This document shows positions 19,518 through 28,200 of a stretch of DNA of 51,476 bases, one piece after another (the stretch's first letter is position 1; every line of letters begins with the position of its first letter). The notes below the pieces were generated by a model, which searched no databases, was not told the DNA's origin, and was given only the letters and a program-made list of their open reading frames with translations. The position numbers were made by a program, and so were the translations under genes. Source of the DNA: an uncultured marine group I thaumarchaeote (GTDB taxonomy: Archaea; Thermoproteota; Nitrososphaeria; Nitrososphaerales; Nitrosopumilaceae); contig CACDFH010000006.1 in NCBI GenBank assembly GCA_902552015.1, positions 1-51,476 on the forward strand, read 5' to 3'.

Positions 19518-20861
19518 CTAAATTTTTGGTGGTCTTGCAAATCTATTTGATGGATCATTGTGATAGTCAATTGGGAGTAGAGGCTCTTTTTGTCTTCCTG
19601 TTAAAATTCCTACCACTTTGTCATCTTTTTTGATTATTCCTTTATCGCGTAATTTTTTTATGCCTGCAACAGATGCACCTGAGGCCATCTCACAATCAAA
19701 TCCGTTTAATCCCACCACAGACATTCCGTCAAGCATTTCTTTATCCGTAACTTCTTCTACAATTCCATCTGTAAACTCTAGTGCACGTAATCCTTTTGCA
19801 ATGTTTGACGGTTTACCAATTTGTATGGCAGTTGCCTTGGTTTTTGGTTTTAGATTTTCATCTTTATTCATTTGATCATAAAATCTTTGAATTAATTCAA
19901 AGTTAGGAGCGCCGTTATTCCATCTTAATTTCTCTTCATCAAATATTCCATTAAATAATTGATAAAGTGTATTTGCACCACTTGCATTAATTACTGCGAT
20001 TCGTGGAATTTTTTTAATCCATCCCCATTCGTATAATTCCATTAAACTTTTTCCACAACTCGATGTATTTCCTAATGCTCCACCTGGATAAACGAGCCAG
20101 TCAGGAACTTCCCAATTAAGATATTCTAGCGCTCTATACGGGATTGTCTTCTGACCTTCTATTCTAAATGGATTTACTGAATTTACTGTATAACTTCCTG
20201 GTTCTTCTGCGGCTTGTAATGATTTTGTAAATGCATCGTCAAAATTTCCATTAACTTTTACCATTTGTGTTCCAAATTGATATGCTTGGCTTAGTTTTCC
20301 TGGTGCTATCTGACCATCTGGAATATAAACATCACATTCCATATTTTCATTTGCAGCAAACATACCTGCTGATGCAGATGTATTTCCTGTGGATGCACAA
20401 ATAATTTTTTTTGCGCCCATCATTTTTCCATGAGTTACTGCTGCAGACATTCCATTATCTTTGAATGATCCACTTGGATTGTACCCTTCTGGTTGAAATA
20501 CCACGTTCTCATTATCTAATCCAACAAATTCTGCAACTTTGCTCATATGGTATGGTTTTGATTGTCTTCCTTCTGCACCATCTAAAGATACTAGATACTT
20601 TGAACATTGCTCAATATCTTCTGTTTCAATTTCACAAAAATTCAGTAACTCTCTAAATCTCCAGACGCCACTTTCGTTGTAAATACTTCCTTGAGGATTT
20701 CTTCTTTCATAAAACACATCTTTTAGGTTTGAACTTGGCTTATTTTCATACTTGACATCAAGTAAAAAATTACATGCATCACATTTTATGGCTAGTGATC
20801 TAATCGAAAATGTCTTTCCACAATCAGGGTTAATACATACAAGTTTGGCTTTTTGTTGCAT
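19518..20861 (-). CDS. thrC: Threonine synthase
   Basis: PLP enzyme converting O-phosphohomoserine to threonine; 447 residues. The N-terminus has a four-Cys zinc-ribbon-like element (Cys9, Cys14, Cys27, Cys30). The PLP lysine is Lys134 in EGYNPSGSFKDNGMSAAV, followed by KIICASTGNTSASAGMFAA and YPGGALGNTSSCGKSL. The C-terminal end has VVGILTGRQKEPLLPIDYH. No other threonine pathway gene is adjacent, but threonine ammonia-lyase, which consumes threonine, is encoded at 28770. Confidence 0.92.
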   Translation of the reverse strand: MQQKAKLVCINPDCGKTFSIRSLAIKCDACNFLLDVKYENKPSSNLKDVFYERRNPQGSIYNESGVWRFRELLNFCEIETEDIEQCSKYLVSLDGAEGRQSKPYHMSKVAEFVGLDNENVVFQPEGYNPSGSFKDNGMSAAVTHGKMMGAKKIICASTGNTSASAGMFAANENMECDVYIPDGQIAPGKLSQAYQFGTQMVKVNGNFDDAFTKSLQAAEEPGSYTVNSVNPFRIEGQKTIPYRALEYLNWEVPDWLVYPGGALGNTSSCGKSLMELYEWGWIKKIPRIAVINASGANTLYQLFNGIFDEEKLRWNNGAPNFELIQRFYDQMNKDENLKPKTKATAIQIGKPSNIAKGLRALEFTDGIVEEVTDKEMLDGMSVVGLNGFDCEMASGASVAGIKKLRDKGIIKKDDKVVGILTGRQKEPLLPIDYHNDPSNRFARPPKI

Positions 20862-20974
20862 GATTCTAACGATATTTTGCTACTAATTTAAAGGCTGGAT
20901 TGATAATCTTCACCTCATATTTTCATAATATTCACTAAGTAAAGATTTAGAACTAATTTTCTATTAGTTTCAGT

Positions 20975-21349
20975 ATGGTTGTCGTTGATGAATATTTTCA
21001 TGATCTTATGAAGAAAATTCTGAACAGTTATGATATAATAAAAAATCTAGGAGATTCTAAAGAAGATCTCTTTACCTTGGACATGGAATTATCAAAAATT
21101 AATGGACTACTGAAAGTATTGCTTAGAAAATCTGATGAATTTTCTGATAAAAACATTGAATTTTCAAAATTGAGAAAAAAAATACAAAATTATTTTGAAA
21201 ATCATTATTTTGTTGAAGAGCTTGAAAAAATCAAAGAAATTTACTCTGAAGACCCTCTACGAGTTAAACACATTAGAAATTCAATTGTAAATTCACTTCA
21301 GGATGAAAAAATGATTTTTAGAATTTATGATATTGCAAAAGACTTATAG
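20975..21349 (+). CDS. Hypothetical helical protein, 124 aa
   Basis: A charged, helical 124-residue protein of unknown function, with regions such as LFTLDMELSKINGLLKVLLR and FSKLRKKIQNYFENHYFVEE. There is no signal peptide or membrane span and no Cys. It ends with its stop abutting the stop of the next, convergent gene (21349/21350). Confidence 0.65.
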   Translation: MVVVDEYFHDLMKKILNSYDIIKNLGDSKEDLFTLDMELSKINGLLKVLLRKSDEFSDKNIEFSKLRKKIQNYFENHYFVEELEKIKEIYSEDPLRVKHIRNSIVNSLQDEKMIFRIYDIAKDL

Positions 21350-21661
21350 TTATTTTTTCTTTTTTGAAATTTTTGAATCTTTATCTTTAATTTGTTTTTC
21401 AACTTCCGATTTCTTATCTTCAACTGCTTTGAAAACTTCTTGTATTAGTCCATCCAAGTGTCCATCTGAAACCTCCGGGGAAACTGATTCTGCAATATTG
21501 TTTATTGCTGCAGAAATCTCCGAACTTACTTGTTCAAAACTCTCCGGATCCTCTGCTGCAGTAGCATACAACGCCTTTAGATTATCAACTTGGTTTAACA
21601 CCTGATCTGTTAAAGTTAGTTTATAGTCTGAACCATCTACAGAGATATCTTTTGTAATCAT
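21350..21661 (-). CDS. Hypothetical protein, 103 aa, lysine-rich tail
   Basis: A 103-residue acidic protein of unknown function. It begins MITKDISVDGSDYKLTLTDQ, continues as a helical region (NQVDNLKALYATAAEDPESF, SAAINNIAESVSPEVSDGHL) and ends in a lysine-rich coiled segment (KSEVEKQIKDKDSKISKKKK). No membrane span or metal motif is seen. Confidence 0.65.
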   Translation of the reverse strand: MITKDISVDGSDYKLTLTDQVLNQVDNLKALYATAAEDPESFEQVSSEISAAINNIAESVSPEVSDGHLDGLIQEVFKAVEDKKSEVEKQIKDKDSKISKKKK

Positions 21662-21701
21662 AAAATTTGTTCAAAAAGTAGGTTCTTAAAGTTTCTGACT
21701 C

Positions 21702-22073
21702 TCAGAACACTATCATGTCAAGTGCTGCGGCATCACTTACTAACGTGGTATGTCTTGAATTTATGACATATCCATTCTTAATCTCTTTTGTTGGTACCCA
21801 TCTATTTGTTGATGTATAATGTCTATCTTCTATGAGCTTATTTTCTACGGCTTCAATATCTAATTCCCCTTCTTCAACTTTTTGTGATTCCAAGTGTTTT
21901 ATTGTAATCAGGATTTTATTCACTTTGACTCTATCCCCAAATTTCCATTGTGATGGTGCGGTTTCATCTGATACCTCTACTACCTTGATTTTCATTTCTT
22001 TTGTGCCTAGAACGTTTTTACTTACAAGCATACGTTCATCGATGAAATCTGAGAAACTCATACTATTCCGCAT
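21702..22073 (-). CDS. Hypothetical protein, 123 aa
   Basis: A 123-residue soluble protein without a recognised family. After MSFSDFIDERMLVSKNVLGT comes a beta-rich core with MKIKVVEVSDETAPSQWKFG and GDRVKVNKILITIKHLE, then an acidic helix and a C-terminal YVINSRHTTLVSDAAALDMI. A start at Met5 (22061) is equally possible. It is followed after 49 bases by the end of the Holliday junction resolvase gene on the same strand order, so it lies downstream of hjc. Confidence 0.65.
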   Translation of the reverse strand: MRNSMSFSDFIDERMLVSKNVLGTKEMKIKVVEVSDETAPSQWKFGDRVKVNKILITIKHLESQKVEEGELDIEAVENKLIEDRHYTSTNRWVPTKEIKNGYVINSRHTTLVSDAAALDMIVF

Positions 22074-22122
22074 ATTTTGTCATTAATAAACAAAGACAAA
22101 TTTTTGCCGATATAGTGCCAAT

Positions 22123-22683
22123 CTATTTTGAAATAATTTTTTGATACTTTGATTTGAAAGGCATTTGATAGTCTTTTAAATTCAGTTTCTTTTTCTCTCC
22201 TTGAATTAAGGCATATGTTATACCATCGTATTTGCATACTATGTCTATGGGATCTTTTTTTGGATTCCATATTTTGTAAAACTCCCTCAACTCTCTTTTT
22301 TCATATTTTCCTACTCCAACTCTCTTTTTTGATAAAAATTTGAATGCTAAAATTACCTTTCTAGTCTTGTACACAGTAAAATTATTTGTCCAATTTAGAC
22401 ATCGTATAATCTGGTCAAATGGAACTGTCAGAGTTGTACCGGTTCCAGATTTTGCTTCTATGGTGAATATGATGCTATCTACATTATTTACACATAAGAT
22501 ATCGGGTAATGCAACGCTTGGAGAGCCTAATCTAAATGCCTTCCAATTTTCCATCTTATTGAATCGTTTAACCAAGGTGTCTTCCCAATTGTAGCCTCTT
22601 TGCCTTCGTGTTTGTGCTATTTTTTTAAAATTAAGAGATTTTGTTTTGTTTATAATTTTTAAATTGGAATTCATACAATACAT
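22123..22683 (-). CDS. hjc: Holliday junction resolvase (Hjc family)
   Basis: A 186-residue protein with the archaeal Hjc/PD-(D/E)xK nuclease pattern: RRQRGYNWEDTLVKRFNK with the first acidic residue (Glu34), then RLGSPSVALPDILCVNN (Asp61) and IIFTIEAKSGTGTTLTV with ExK (Glu76, Lys78), followed by PFDQIIRCLNWTNNF. Hjc cleaves four-way DNA junctions in recombination and fork repair. The protein is longer than typical Hjc (about 130-140 residues) because of an extra C-terminal ~50 residues with KKDPIDIVCKYDGITYALIQ. Start could also be Met4. Confidence 0.8.
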   Translation of the reverse strand: MYCMNSNLKIINKTKSLNFKKIAQTRRQRGYNWEDTLVKRFNKMENWKAFRLGSPSVALPDILCVNNVDSIIFTIEAKSGTGTTLTVPFDQIIRCLNWTNNFTVYKTRKVILAFKFLSKKRVGVGKYEKRELREFYKIWNPKKDPIDIVCKYDGITYALIQGEKKKLNLKDYQMPFKSKYQKIISK

Positions 22684-22731
22684 TTGTTTTATTGAATATA
22701 GTAATACAGGTTATTGTCTAATGACCTATTG

Positions 22732-23055
22732 CTAATTGTTTTTAACAGTGAATGAATAATGTGGTTTCGAATCAAACGATACCTTCATTGTAACAATTTG
22801 GCCTGTTTTTGGTGTGGATAAAGATGAAATATCGCCCATGATTCGTATTCCCTGATCAATCTCTACTAATCCAAAATAGTCAGAGTCTTTTTTTGAAAAT
22901 TCAATTATTTTTCCAATATTTTCAGATTTTTTCCATTTGGATTCATTAAAACATATATGGCAAATTTCTTTAGGTGGCCAAATATTCTCATTACACTTTT
23001 CACAATAAGATATTTGAAAAATACCTTGCTTAAGCTGATCTTCAAAAAATGTCAA
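22732..23055 (-). CDS. DUF35 zinc-ribbon/OB-fold acyl-CoA-associated protein
   Basis: A 107-residue DUF35 protein. The N-terminal zinc ribbon uses two CxxC pairs (YCEKCNENIWPPKEICHICF) and is followed by an OB fold (GKIIEFSKKDSDYFGLVEID, GIRIMGDISSL). In archaea DUF35 proteins bridge thiolase and HMG-CoA synthase and help channel acetoacetyl-CoA. It overlaps the thiolase gene by four bases, which is the usual partnership. Confidence 0.88.
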   Translation of the reverse strand: MTFFEDQLKQGIFQISYCEKCNENIWPPKEICHICFNESKWKKSENIGKIIEFSKKDSDYFGLVEIDQGIRIMGDISSLSTPKTGQIVTMKVSFDSKPHYSFTVKNN

Positions 23056-24158
23056 TTTCCTAATACCATGACTGAACTTGATGTTCCTGCCGCAGACATG
23101 TTATGAACCAATCCTGTTTTTAAATTAGAAATTTGTCGTTTTTCAGATTTGCCTTGAAGTTGATTTGTAATTTCTATTGTTTGTGATATGCCTGTAGCTC
23201 CTAGTGGATGTCCTGTACCAATCAATCCTCCTCTAGGATTTATCATTCTATTTTCAGTATTGAATAAATTTCTAACAAATTCTCCACTCTTATCATTATC
23301 TGTAATTCCTAATTCAGATATTGCCATTAATTCGCAAACCGAAAACGCATCGTGTACTTCTGCAACATCTACATCATTTGGCTCAACTTTTGCCATTTCA
23401 TAGGCCGTTTTAGCTGCAATTCGTGTACTTTCAATTTCTTCAAGGGTATTCTTTGTAAAACTTGCAGATGTAGTTTTTTGTCCAATTCCTTTAATCCATA
23501 TCGGTTGATCAGAAATTTTCTTTGCTTTTTCTTCAGATGCCAATAAAATGGATGCACTGCCTGAACATGAACGTGAACAATCTAAAATTCTTAGATCATC
23601 TGTAATCTGTTTTGAATTCATAACTTCAGATATGGTACGTGGTTGGTTACTGTACGCTAATGGATTATCCATTGCTTGTTTGTGATTTTTGGCAGATACT
23701 ATTGCAAGTTCTTCTTCAGTTGTTTGAAATTTAGTTTTATGAGATTTGGTAAGCATGGATGCCCAATAAATTGGATGATCAAAACTTCCTCGAGATTTAT
23801 CCCAGTCTAAAACTTGTCCTGGATTTGTTGCAGATTCTACTCCTGAAACTAATACCATATCTGCCAATCCTGAAGATATGTATGCATATCCTGAAATTAG
23901 TGCATTTGTTCCAGAACTACAAAGATGTTCTATTGAATGTGAGATTTTTGGCTGTATGCCTATTGTTTCAGATAAAATTGCACCAAGATATTTTGAATTA
24001 TTGTTTGTCGATACAAGAACTCCTTCAATGTCTTTTGATTCACAATTTTCTACAGATTGAATACAGTTTTTTGTCGATTCGAAAAGTAATTTTTCAACAT
24101 CTCCATCATCTTTGGAAAACTTTGTTTGGCCTGTACCTACTATTGCAACATTATTCAT
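23052..24158 (-). CDS. Thiolase (archaeal acetyl-CoA acetyltransferase type)
   Basis: A 368-residue thiolase of the archaeal/SCP-x class. The nucleophilic Cys lies in SIEHLCSSGTNALISGY, with NHKQAMDNPLAYSNQP, VDVAEVHDAFSVCELMAI and the His-bearing RGGLIGTGHPLGATGISQ further on. It likely makes acetoacetyl-CoA from acetyl-CoA, either for mevalonate synthesis with the DUF35 partner and HMG-CoA synthase, or in the 3-hydroxypropionate/4-hydroxybutyrate cycle in the reverse direction; sequence alone does not decide. It overlaps the upstream oxidoreductase gene by eight bases. Confidence 0.88.
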   Translation of the reverse strand: MNNVAIVGTGQTKFSKDDGDVEKLLFESTKNCIQSVENCESKDIEGVLVSTNNNSKYLGAILSETIGIQPKISHSIEHLCSSGTNALISGYAYISSGLADMVLVSGVESATNPGQVLDWDKSRGSFDHPIYWASMLTKSHKTKFQTTEEELAIVSAKNHKQAMDNPLAYSNQPRTISEVMNSKQITDDLRILDCSRSCSGSASILLASEEKAKKISDQPIWIKGIGQKTTSASFTKNTLEEIESTRIAAKTAYEMAKVEPNDVDVAEVHDAFSVCELMAISELGITDNDKSGEFVRNLFNTENRMINPRGGLIGTGHPLGATGISQTIEITNQLQGKSEKRQISNLKTGLVHNMSAAGTSSSVMVLGN

Positions 24159-25128
24159 TTAATTCTCCTGAAAAGGTTTTTGTTAATAATTCAAATGATT
24201 CTTTTACATCTCCTATAGGATTAAATTGAATAATTGGTAAATCAATTCCTATATTTCTAAACTCATTTAATTTTTTTATTGCAGTGTCGGGAGTACCTGC
24301 GATACATAGGTCATCCAACATTTCTTCAGGTACAAATTCTTGTAACTTGTTTAATCCTGTTTTCTTATATTCGTCATAGATATGTTGTACTTCTTCAGAA
24401 TATCCTGTTGATTCTAAAAATTCACGATAAATTTTTCCTACTGCGATGTAAAAGCTAAGAGTTTTTTTTGCACGAGTTCTAGCTTTTTCATCATCTTCAT
24501 CAATGCATGTGATTATTTGTAATGTAGTATCAATTTTTTTCTTTTCTTGCATTTTTGAGATTGTTTCTTTCATCTCATTTTTTGGTCTTAAATAAAATAT
24601 CACACCATCTGCAATATCCCAGGTCATTTCAACCATTTTTTGGTTAATAGCTGCAAGATAAATTGGAATTTCTTTTCTTAATGGTTTTGTCAATAATGAA
24701 AAATCTTTTAGAGTAAAAATTTTACCAGAATAATTAATTTTTTCACCTTGTAATGCTAATCGTATAATCTCAACATACTCTTTCATTCTTTGAACTGGAG
24801 AATCAAAAGAATTTCCATGAAAATTTTCTACAATTGGTACACTACTTGTACCTAATCCTAGTATCAATCTGCCATTAGAAACAGTATCTACTGTGGATGC
24901 ACCCATTGCAATTAAACTAGGACTTCTTGAATAGATGTTAATAATTGATGATCCAATTTTTGAAAATGTATTTTCTTTCGATGCAAGTCCTAGCATAGAA
25001 AAATTCTCCATGCCCCATGTTTCAGGAATCCATTGAACTTCTGGTTTTATTTCATTTAATTTCTGAGAGCATTCTAAAACCTCATCAATTGATAGTAACG
25101 AACCTAGACTGTAAGATAATCTTCTCAT
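24151..25128 (-). CDS. LLM-class (F420-dependent type) flavin oxidoreductase
   Basis: A 325-residue luciferase-like monooxygenase fold protein close to the F420-dependent methylene-tetrahydromethanopterin reductase group. Telling blocks are SPSLIAMGASTVDTVSNGRL, ILGLGTSSVPIVENFHG and RMKEYVEIIRLALQGEKINY. The substrate is unknown. Its gene overlaps the thiolase gene downstream and the nucleotidyltransferase gene upstream by four bases, so all four genes from 25811 to 22732 form one operon. Confidence 0.82.
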   Translation of the reverse strand: MRRLSYSLGSLLSIDEVLECSQKLNEIKPEVQWIPETWGMENFSMLGLASKENTFSKIGSSIINIYSRSPSLIAMGASTVDTVSNGRLILGLGTSSVPIVENFHGNSFDSPVQRMKEYVEIIRLALQGEKINYSGKIFTLKDFSLLTKPLRKEIPIYLAAINQKMVEMTWDIADGVIFYLRPKNEMKETISKMQEKKKIDTTLQIITCIDEDDEKARTRAKKTLSFYIAVGKIYREFLESTGYSEEVQHIYDEYKKTGLNKLQEFVPEEMLDDLCIAGTPDTAIKKLNEFRNIGIDLPIIQFNPIGDVKESFELLTKTFSGELNE

Positions 25129-25811
25129 TTGAAATATTTAGAATATTTTTTTGATTTTATTTCTTTTGAACACTCTTCTATATCCTTGTGAGAATCAATT
25201 GAAAACCACAGTGCATTTTTGAATTTAACTGTCTCAAGCGTCTTTTTTCTTGCCATTTTAGGAAAAACTATCCCTTCCAAACTGCCTTTTTGAGGTATTA
25301 ATTTTTCAATATCTTTTGATAGATGATATATTCCGGGATTCATCCAAACGTTTGTCACATCTATTTTTTCATTAAATTTTAAAATTTTATTATTTCTAAT
25401 ATTCATTGTACCAAATTTTGTTTTCAGTTCATTGGCAGCAATTGTGTTTGGTTTTTTAAGAATTTTTTTTAGATCAATGTTTGTAACAATATCTCCGTTT
25501 AACACTACAAATGATTCTTCATCAACAAATTTTAACGCTTTTTTTATTGCACCTCCAGTACCTAATGGTGTTTTTTCAATGGAAAATACTATGTCACATC
25601 CAAATTTTTTTTTCTTTTTTAGAAATTTCTCTATAAGATTGGATTTGTAACCGCTTGAAATTATAATTTCGGTTATGCCATATTTTTTAAGATATTTTAT
25701 GGTTCTTTCAATGAGTGGTTTATTGTTAATTGGGATTAGTGGTTTTGGGATTTTATCTGTAATTGGACGTAATCTTTTTCCTCTTCCGCCTGCTAAAATT
25801 ATTGCTTTCAT
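25125..25811 (-). CDS. Sugar-phosphate nucleotidyltransferase
   Basis: A 228-residue NTP-transferase that would activate a sugar phosphate to an NDP-sugar. The signature LAGGRGKRLRPITDKIPKPL (residues 6-25) binds the nucleotide, ISSGYKSNLIEKFL follows, and the metal Asp is in SFVVLNGDIVTNIDL. There is no C-terminal beta-helix domain, so it is of the short mannose-1-phosphate guanylyltransferase or glucose-1-phosphate type; the exact sugar is not decidable. First gene of the operon with the oxidoreductase, thiolase and DUF35 genes. Confidence 0.85.
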   Translation of the reverse strand: MKAIILAGGRGKRLRPITDKIPKPLIPINNKPLIERTIKYLKKYGITEIIISSGYKSNLIEKFLKKKKKFGCDIVFSIEKTPLGTGGAIKKALKFVDEESFVVLNGDIVTNIDLKKILKKPNTIAANELKTKFGTMNIRNNKILKFNEKIDVTNVWMNPGIYHLSKDIEKLIPQKGSLEGIVFPKMARKKTLETVKFKNALWFSIDSHKDIEECSKEIKSKKYSKYFK

Positions 25812-25851
25812 GATATTTGGTAATATTTTCTATTTTTTAACGTATACTAAT

Positions 25852-26382
25852 CTATATGATGAACTCAAATGCAGTTAATCCGAAGAAATAACCTACTAAT
25901 ACCATAGTGACACCCCATGCACATGAACCTAATACGGTATATGTCAAAAATTTCTTCATACTCATCTTCAACAGTCCTGCTGGAACCGAAATCATTTCTC
26001 TAAATACGGGTATCATTCTTCCAAACAAAACTGCTTTATCGCCATATTTTTCAAACCATCTCTCAACTTTTTCTAATTTTTTTTCAGAAATTCTAAACTT
26101 ACCTAAATATTTTAACAATGCAGTTCGTCCTAGTTTTAAAGCAATTAGGTATATCACGGTGGAACCGATAGATGCTCCCAATCCTCCAACAATTCCGAGT
26201 AATACTGCCTCTGCAACACTTAAACCATTTTGTGATGCAATGAATCCTGCTGTTGGGAATACAGCCATTGTAGGAATGGGAGGAATAATTGTTTCAAGTA
26301 ATGCTGCAAGGAATACCCCTGTGTACAAATATTCAGAAAGTAAATCTGCTATCCATTGAACTAATGCTTGTAATTCACTCAT
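25852..26382 (-). CDS. DedA-family membrane protein
   Basis: A 176-residue VTT/DedA protein with four or five hydrophobic segments. Family blocks are TGVFLAALLETIIPPIPTMA near the N-terminus and the conserved VLFGRMIPVFREMISVPAGL. DedA proteins are implicated in lipid scrambling and membrane homeostasis. The gene overlaps by eight bases the end of the zinc-ribbon microprotein gene upstream (ATGAGTGA). Confidence 0.88.
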   Translation of the reverse strand: MSELQALVQWIADLLSEYLYTGVFLAALLETIIPPIPTMAVFPTAGFIASQNGLSVAEAVLLGIVGGLGASIGSTVIYLIALKLGRTALLKYLGKFRISEKKLEKVERWFEKYGDKAVLFGRMIPVFREMISVPAGLLKMSMKKFLTYTVLGSCAWGVTMVLVGYFFGLTAFEFII

Positions 26383-26509
26383 TGTCTTTTTTCTCAGTTA
26401 TGTAGTAATGTAATTCTGTGTAACATTCTTTGCAATATTCTTCAAATTTGGTATGTTCGCAATCATAACCTTTGCTAGTATTTTGTCCACATTTTTCACA
26501 TTTAGGCAT
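26375..26509 (-). CDS. Zinc-ribbon microprotein (44 aa)
   Basis: A 44-codon gene between the DedA and four-span membrane protein genes. It reads MPKCEKCGQN at the start and has CEH and YCKECYTELHYY later, giving two CxxC pairs plus Cys/His that should bind one zinc. Its stop lies inside the DedA start (8-base overlap), and its ATG is seven bases after the membrane-protein stop, a compact arrangement that argues for a real gene. Function is unknown. Confidence 0.65.
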   Translation of the reverse strand: MPKCEKCGQNTSKGYDCEHTKFEEYCKECYTELHYYITEKKDNE

Positions 26510-26516
26510 GCGAAAT

Positions 26517-26912
26517 CTAGTTTGAAGACTTCTTTATCTTTATTGCACCTAGTGCAATTTGGAAAATTCCAGGTGCAAACAACATTGCCACTGATGCCAT
26601 AGGATCTCTGTCTGTTCCTTCAGGTGCTGCAGTTCCGACCATGGCTATACCTCCAATTAAAATTAAAACACCTGCAATGATTATCATTCCTCCTAATCCT
26701 TTAGATGGTTCTTTTAGAGATATGAAAAATGCAATTATTGGTAAAAGTAATGCTGGACCTCCAAGTCCCATACCTCTTTGCATATCATCTAATGGTAAAA
26801 ATCCGTCACTTTTTCCTCCGTCGCCACCCATACTTGCAGCAACATCTGCACCATACAATACTAGGAGTCCTATTGCAATTCCTGTGATTATTAATGATGC
26901 TTTTAGTGCCAT
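26517..26912 (-). CDS. Four-span membrane protein, unknown
   Basis: A 131-residue membrane protein with about four hydrophobic segments (SLIITGIAIGLLVLYGADVA, LGGPALLLPIIAFFISL, GGMIIIAGVLILIGGIAMVG, VAMLFAPGIFQIALGAIKI). A soluble loop near residues 28-50 is rich in Gly and Asp. No family is recognised. It is probably in one transcript with the zinc microprotein and DedA genes. Confidence 0.7.
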   Translation of the reverse strand: MALKASLIITGIAIGLLVLYGADVAASMGGDGGKSDGFLPLDDMQRGMGLGGPALLLPIIAFFISLKEPSKGLGGMIIIAGVLILIGGIAMVGTAAPEGTDRDPMASVAMLFAPGIFQIALGAIKIKKSSN

Positions 26913-26967
26913 GATGGTTTTTGATATTGTGTATTAATATAATTTTGGATGATTTATCAAAATAATA

Positions 26968-28113
26968 CTAGGATTCTTTTGGTTCTATAACCAAATTTTT
27001 CTTGAGATCTTCAACTTGTTTAAACAATTCATCCATTCCTCTATTTTCAACATCAACTATATTCACATGTCCGATTTTACGTTGAGGTTTTGATTCTAAT
27101 TTGCCATACATTTTGAGATGAATGTTGTCCTGTTTTTTGAATAACACATTATATTCTCCTTGAAATGTTTTAGGTCCTAAAATGTTGTACATAATGGTAG
27201 GTGTTTTGATTGACGAATCACCAAGATCCATTCCTAAAATTGCCCGTAAATGCTGTTCAAATTGAGATGTACTACAAGACTGTAATGTGTGGTGTCCTGA
27301 ATTATGAACCCGTGGTGCAATTTCATTTATTAAAATCTCATCATCAGATGTAACAAACATCTCTATTCCAAAAACTCCTGCACCATGTAACACTTCCATT
27401 GTTTTTTCAGCTATTTTTTCAGCTTCTTTTCTAACATTTTCTGAAACTCGTCCTGGAGCAATTGTTGTTCTTAAAATATTATTTTCATGAATGTTTTCAA
27501 CTACCGGATATGTTGAAATTTCTCCTTTAGTATTTCTTGCAGCTATAACTGAAACTTCTTTTTCAAATTTTACAAATTTTTCAACCATCAGAGTTTTTCC
27601 TGAAAATAGATCTAATGCATCATCAATTTCTGATTTTGAATTGATTTTATAATTTCCTCTACCGTCATATGCATCTCTACGAGTTTTTAACAACAATGGA
27701 AGTCCCATTTTGTCTATCATCTGATTCAATTCTTCTTTATTTTCAATTTTTTCAAATTCTGCCACAGCAATTCCATTTTTTTGCAAAAACTGTTTCTGAA
27801 GTAATTTGTCTTGAATAATTCGTAATGTATCCGGGGAAGGATTAATTTCGGTATTTTCTTCTAATTTTTTTAATACATCACTATTTCCAGATTCAATCTC
27901 GTATGTTATAATATCTGATAACTCTGATAATTTTTTAATTGCATCTTCATCTTTGAAATCTGCAACTATTTGATGTGCGCCAACTTTTGCAGCAGGACAG
28001 TTTTCTGTCGGATCTAAAACAATAATCTTTGAAATATCATCTAAATTTTGTGCGGCTTCTGTAAGCATCATTCCTAATTGGCCACCTCCAATTATTCCTA
28101 AAATTTTGCTCAT
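26968..28113 (-). CDS. purK: N5-carboxyaminoimidazole ribonucleotide synthase (PurK)
   Basis: ATP-grasp enzyme carboxylating AIR on N5 in purine synthesis; 381 residues. MSKILGIIGGGQLGMMLTEA marks the N-terminus, KTRRDAYDGRGNYKI the ATP-grasp core, and INEIAPRVHNSGHHTLQSCS the C-terminal PurK signature. An open frame continues 51 codons upstream but shows no homology-like sequence and would overlap the divergent purE region; ATG 28113 is chosen. purE is encoded divergently, so the two successive steps share one control region. Confidence 0.94.
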   Translation of the reverse strand: MSKILGIIGGGQLGMMLTEAAQNLDDISKIIVLDPTENCPAAKVGAHQIVADFKDEDAIKKLSELSDIITYEIESGNSDVLKKLEENTEINPSPDTLRIIQDKLLQKQFLQKNGIAVAEFEKIENKEELNQMIDKMGLPLLLKTRRDAYDGRGNYKINSKSEIDDALDLFSGKTLMVEKFVKFEKEVSVIAARNTKGEISTYPVVENIHENNILRTTIAPGRVSENVRKEAEKIAEKTMEVLHGAGVFGIEMFVTSDDEILINEIAPRVHNSGHHTLQSCSTSQFEQHLRAILGMDLGDSSIKTPTIMYNILGPKTFQGEYNVLFKKQDNIHLKMYGKLESKPQRKIGHVNIVDVENRGMDELFKQVEDLKKNLVIEPKES

Positions 28114-28200
28114 AACGTTCAACAAATATTGTATTACTAATAGTTTAGCGAAATTTTTTGATTGAAATTGTTTAAAAATAGCCAAAAGCATGAAAAAATA

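Noticed and set aside
22058-22270. Minus-strand 70-codon frame overlapping hjc
   Set aside because: It overlaps hjc in another frame almost wholly and shows no protein-like pattern.
23759-24229. Plus-strand open frame of 156 codons opposite the thiolase gene
   Set aside because: Leu/Ile-rich translation mirrors the antisense of the thiolase; no family likeness.
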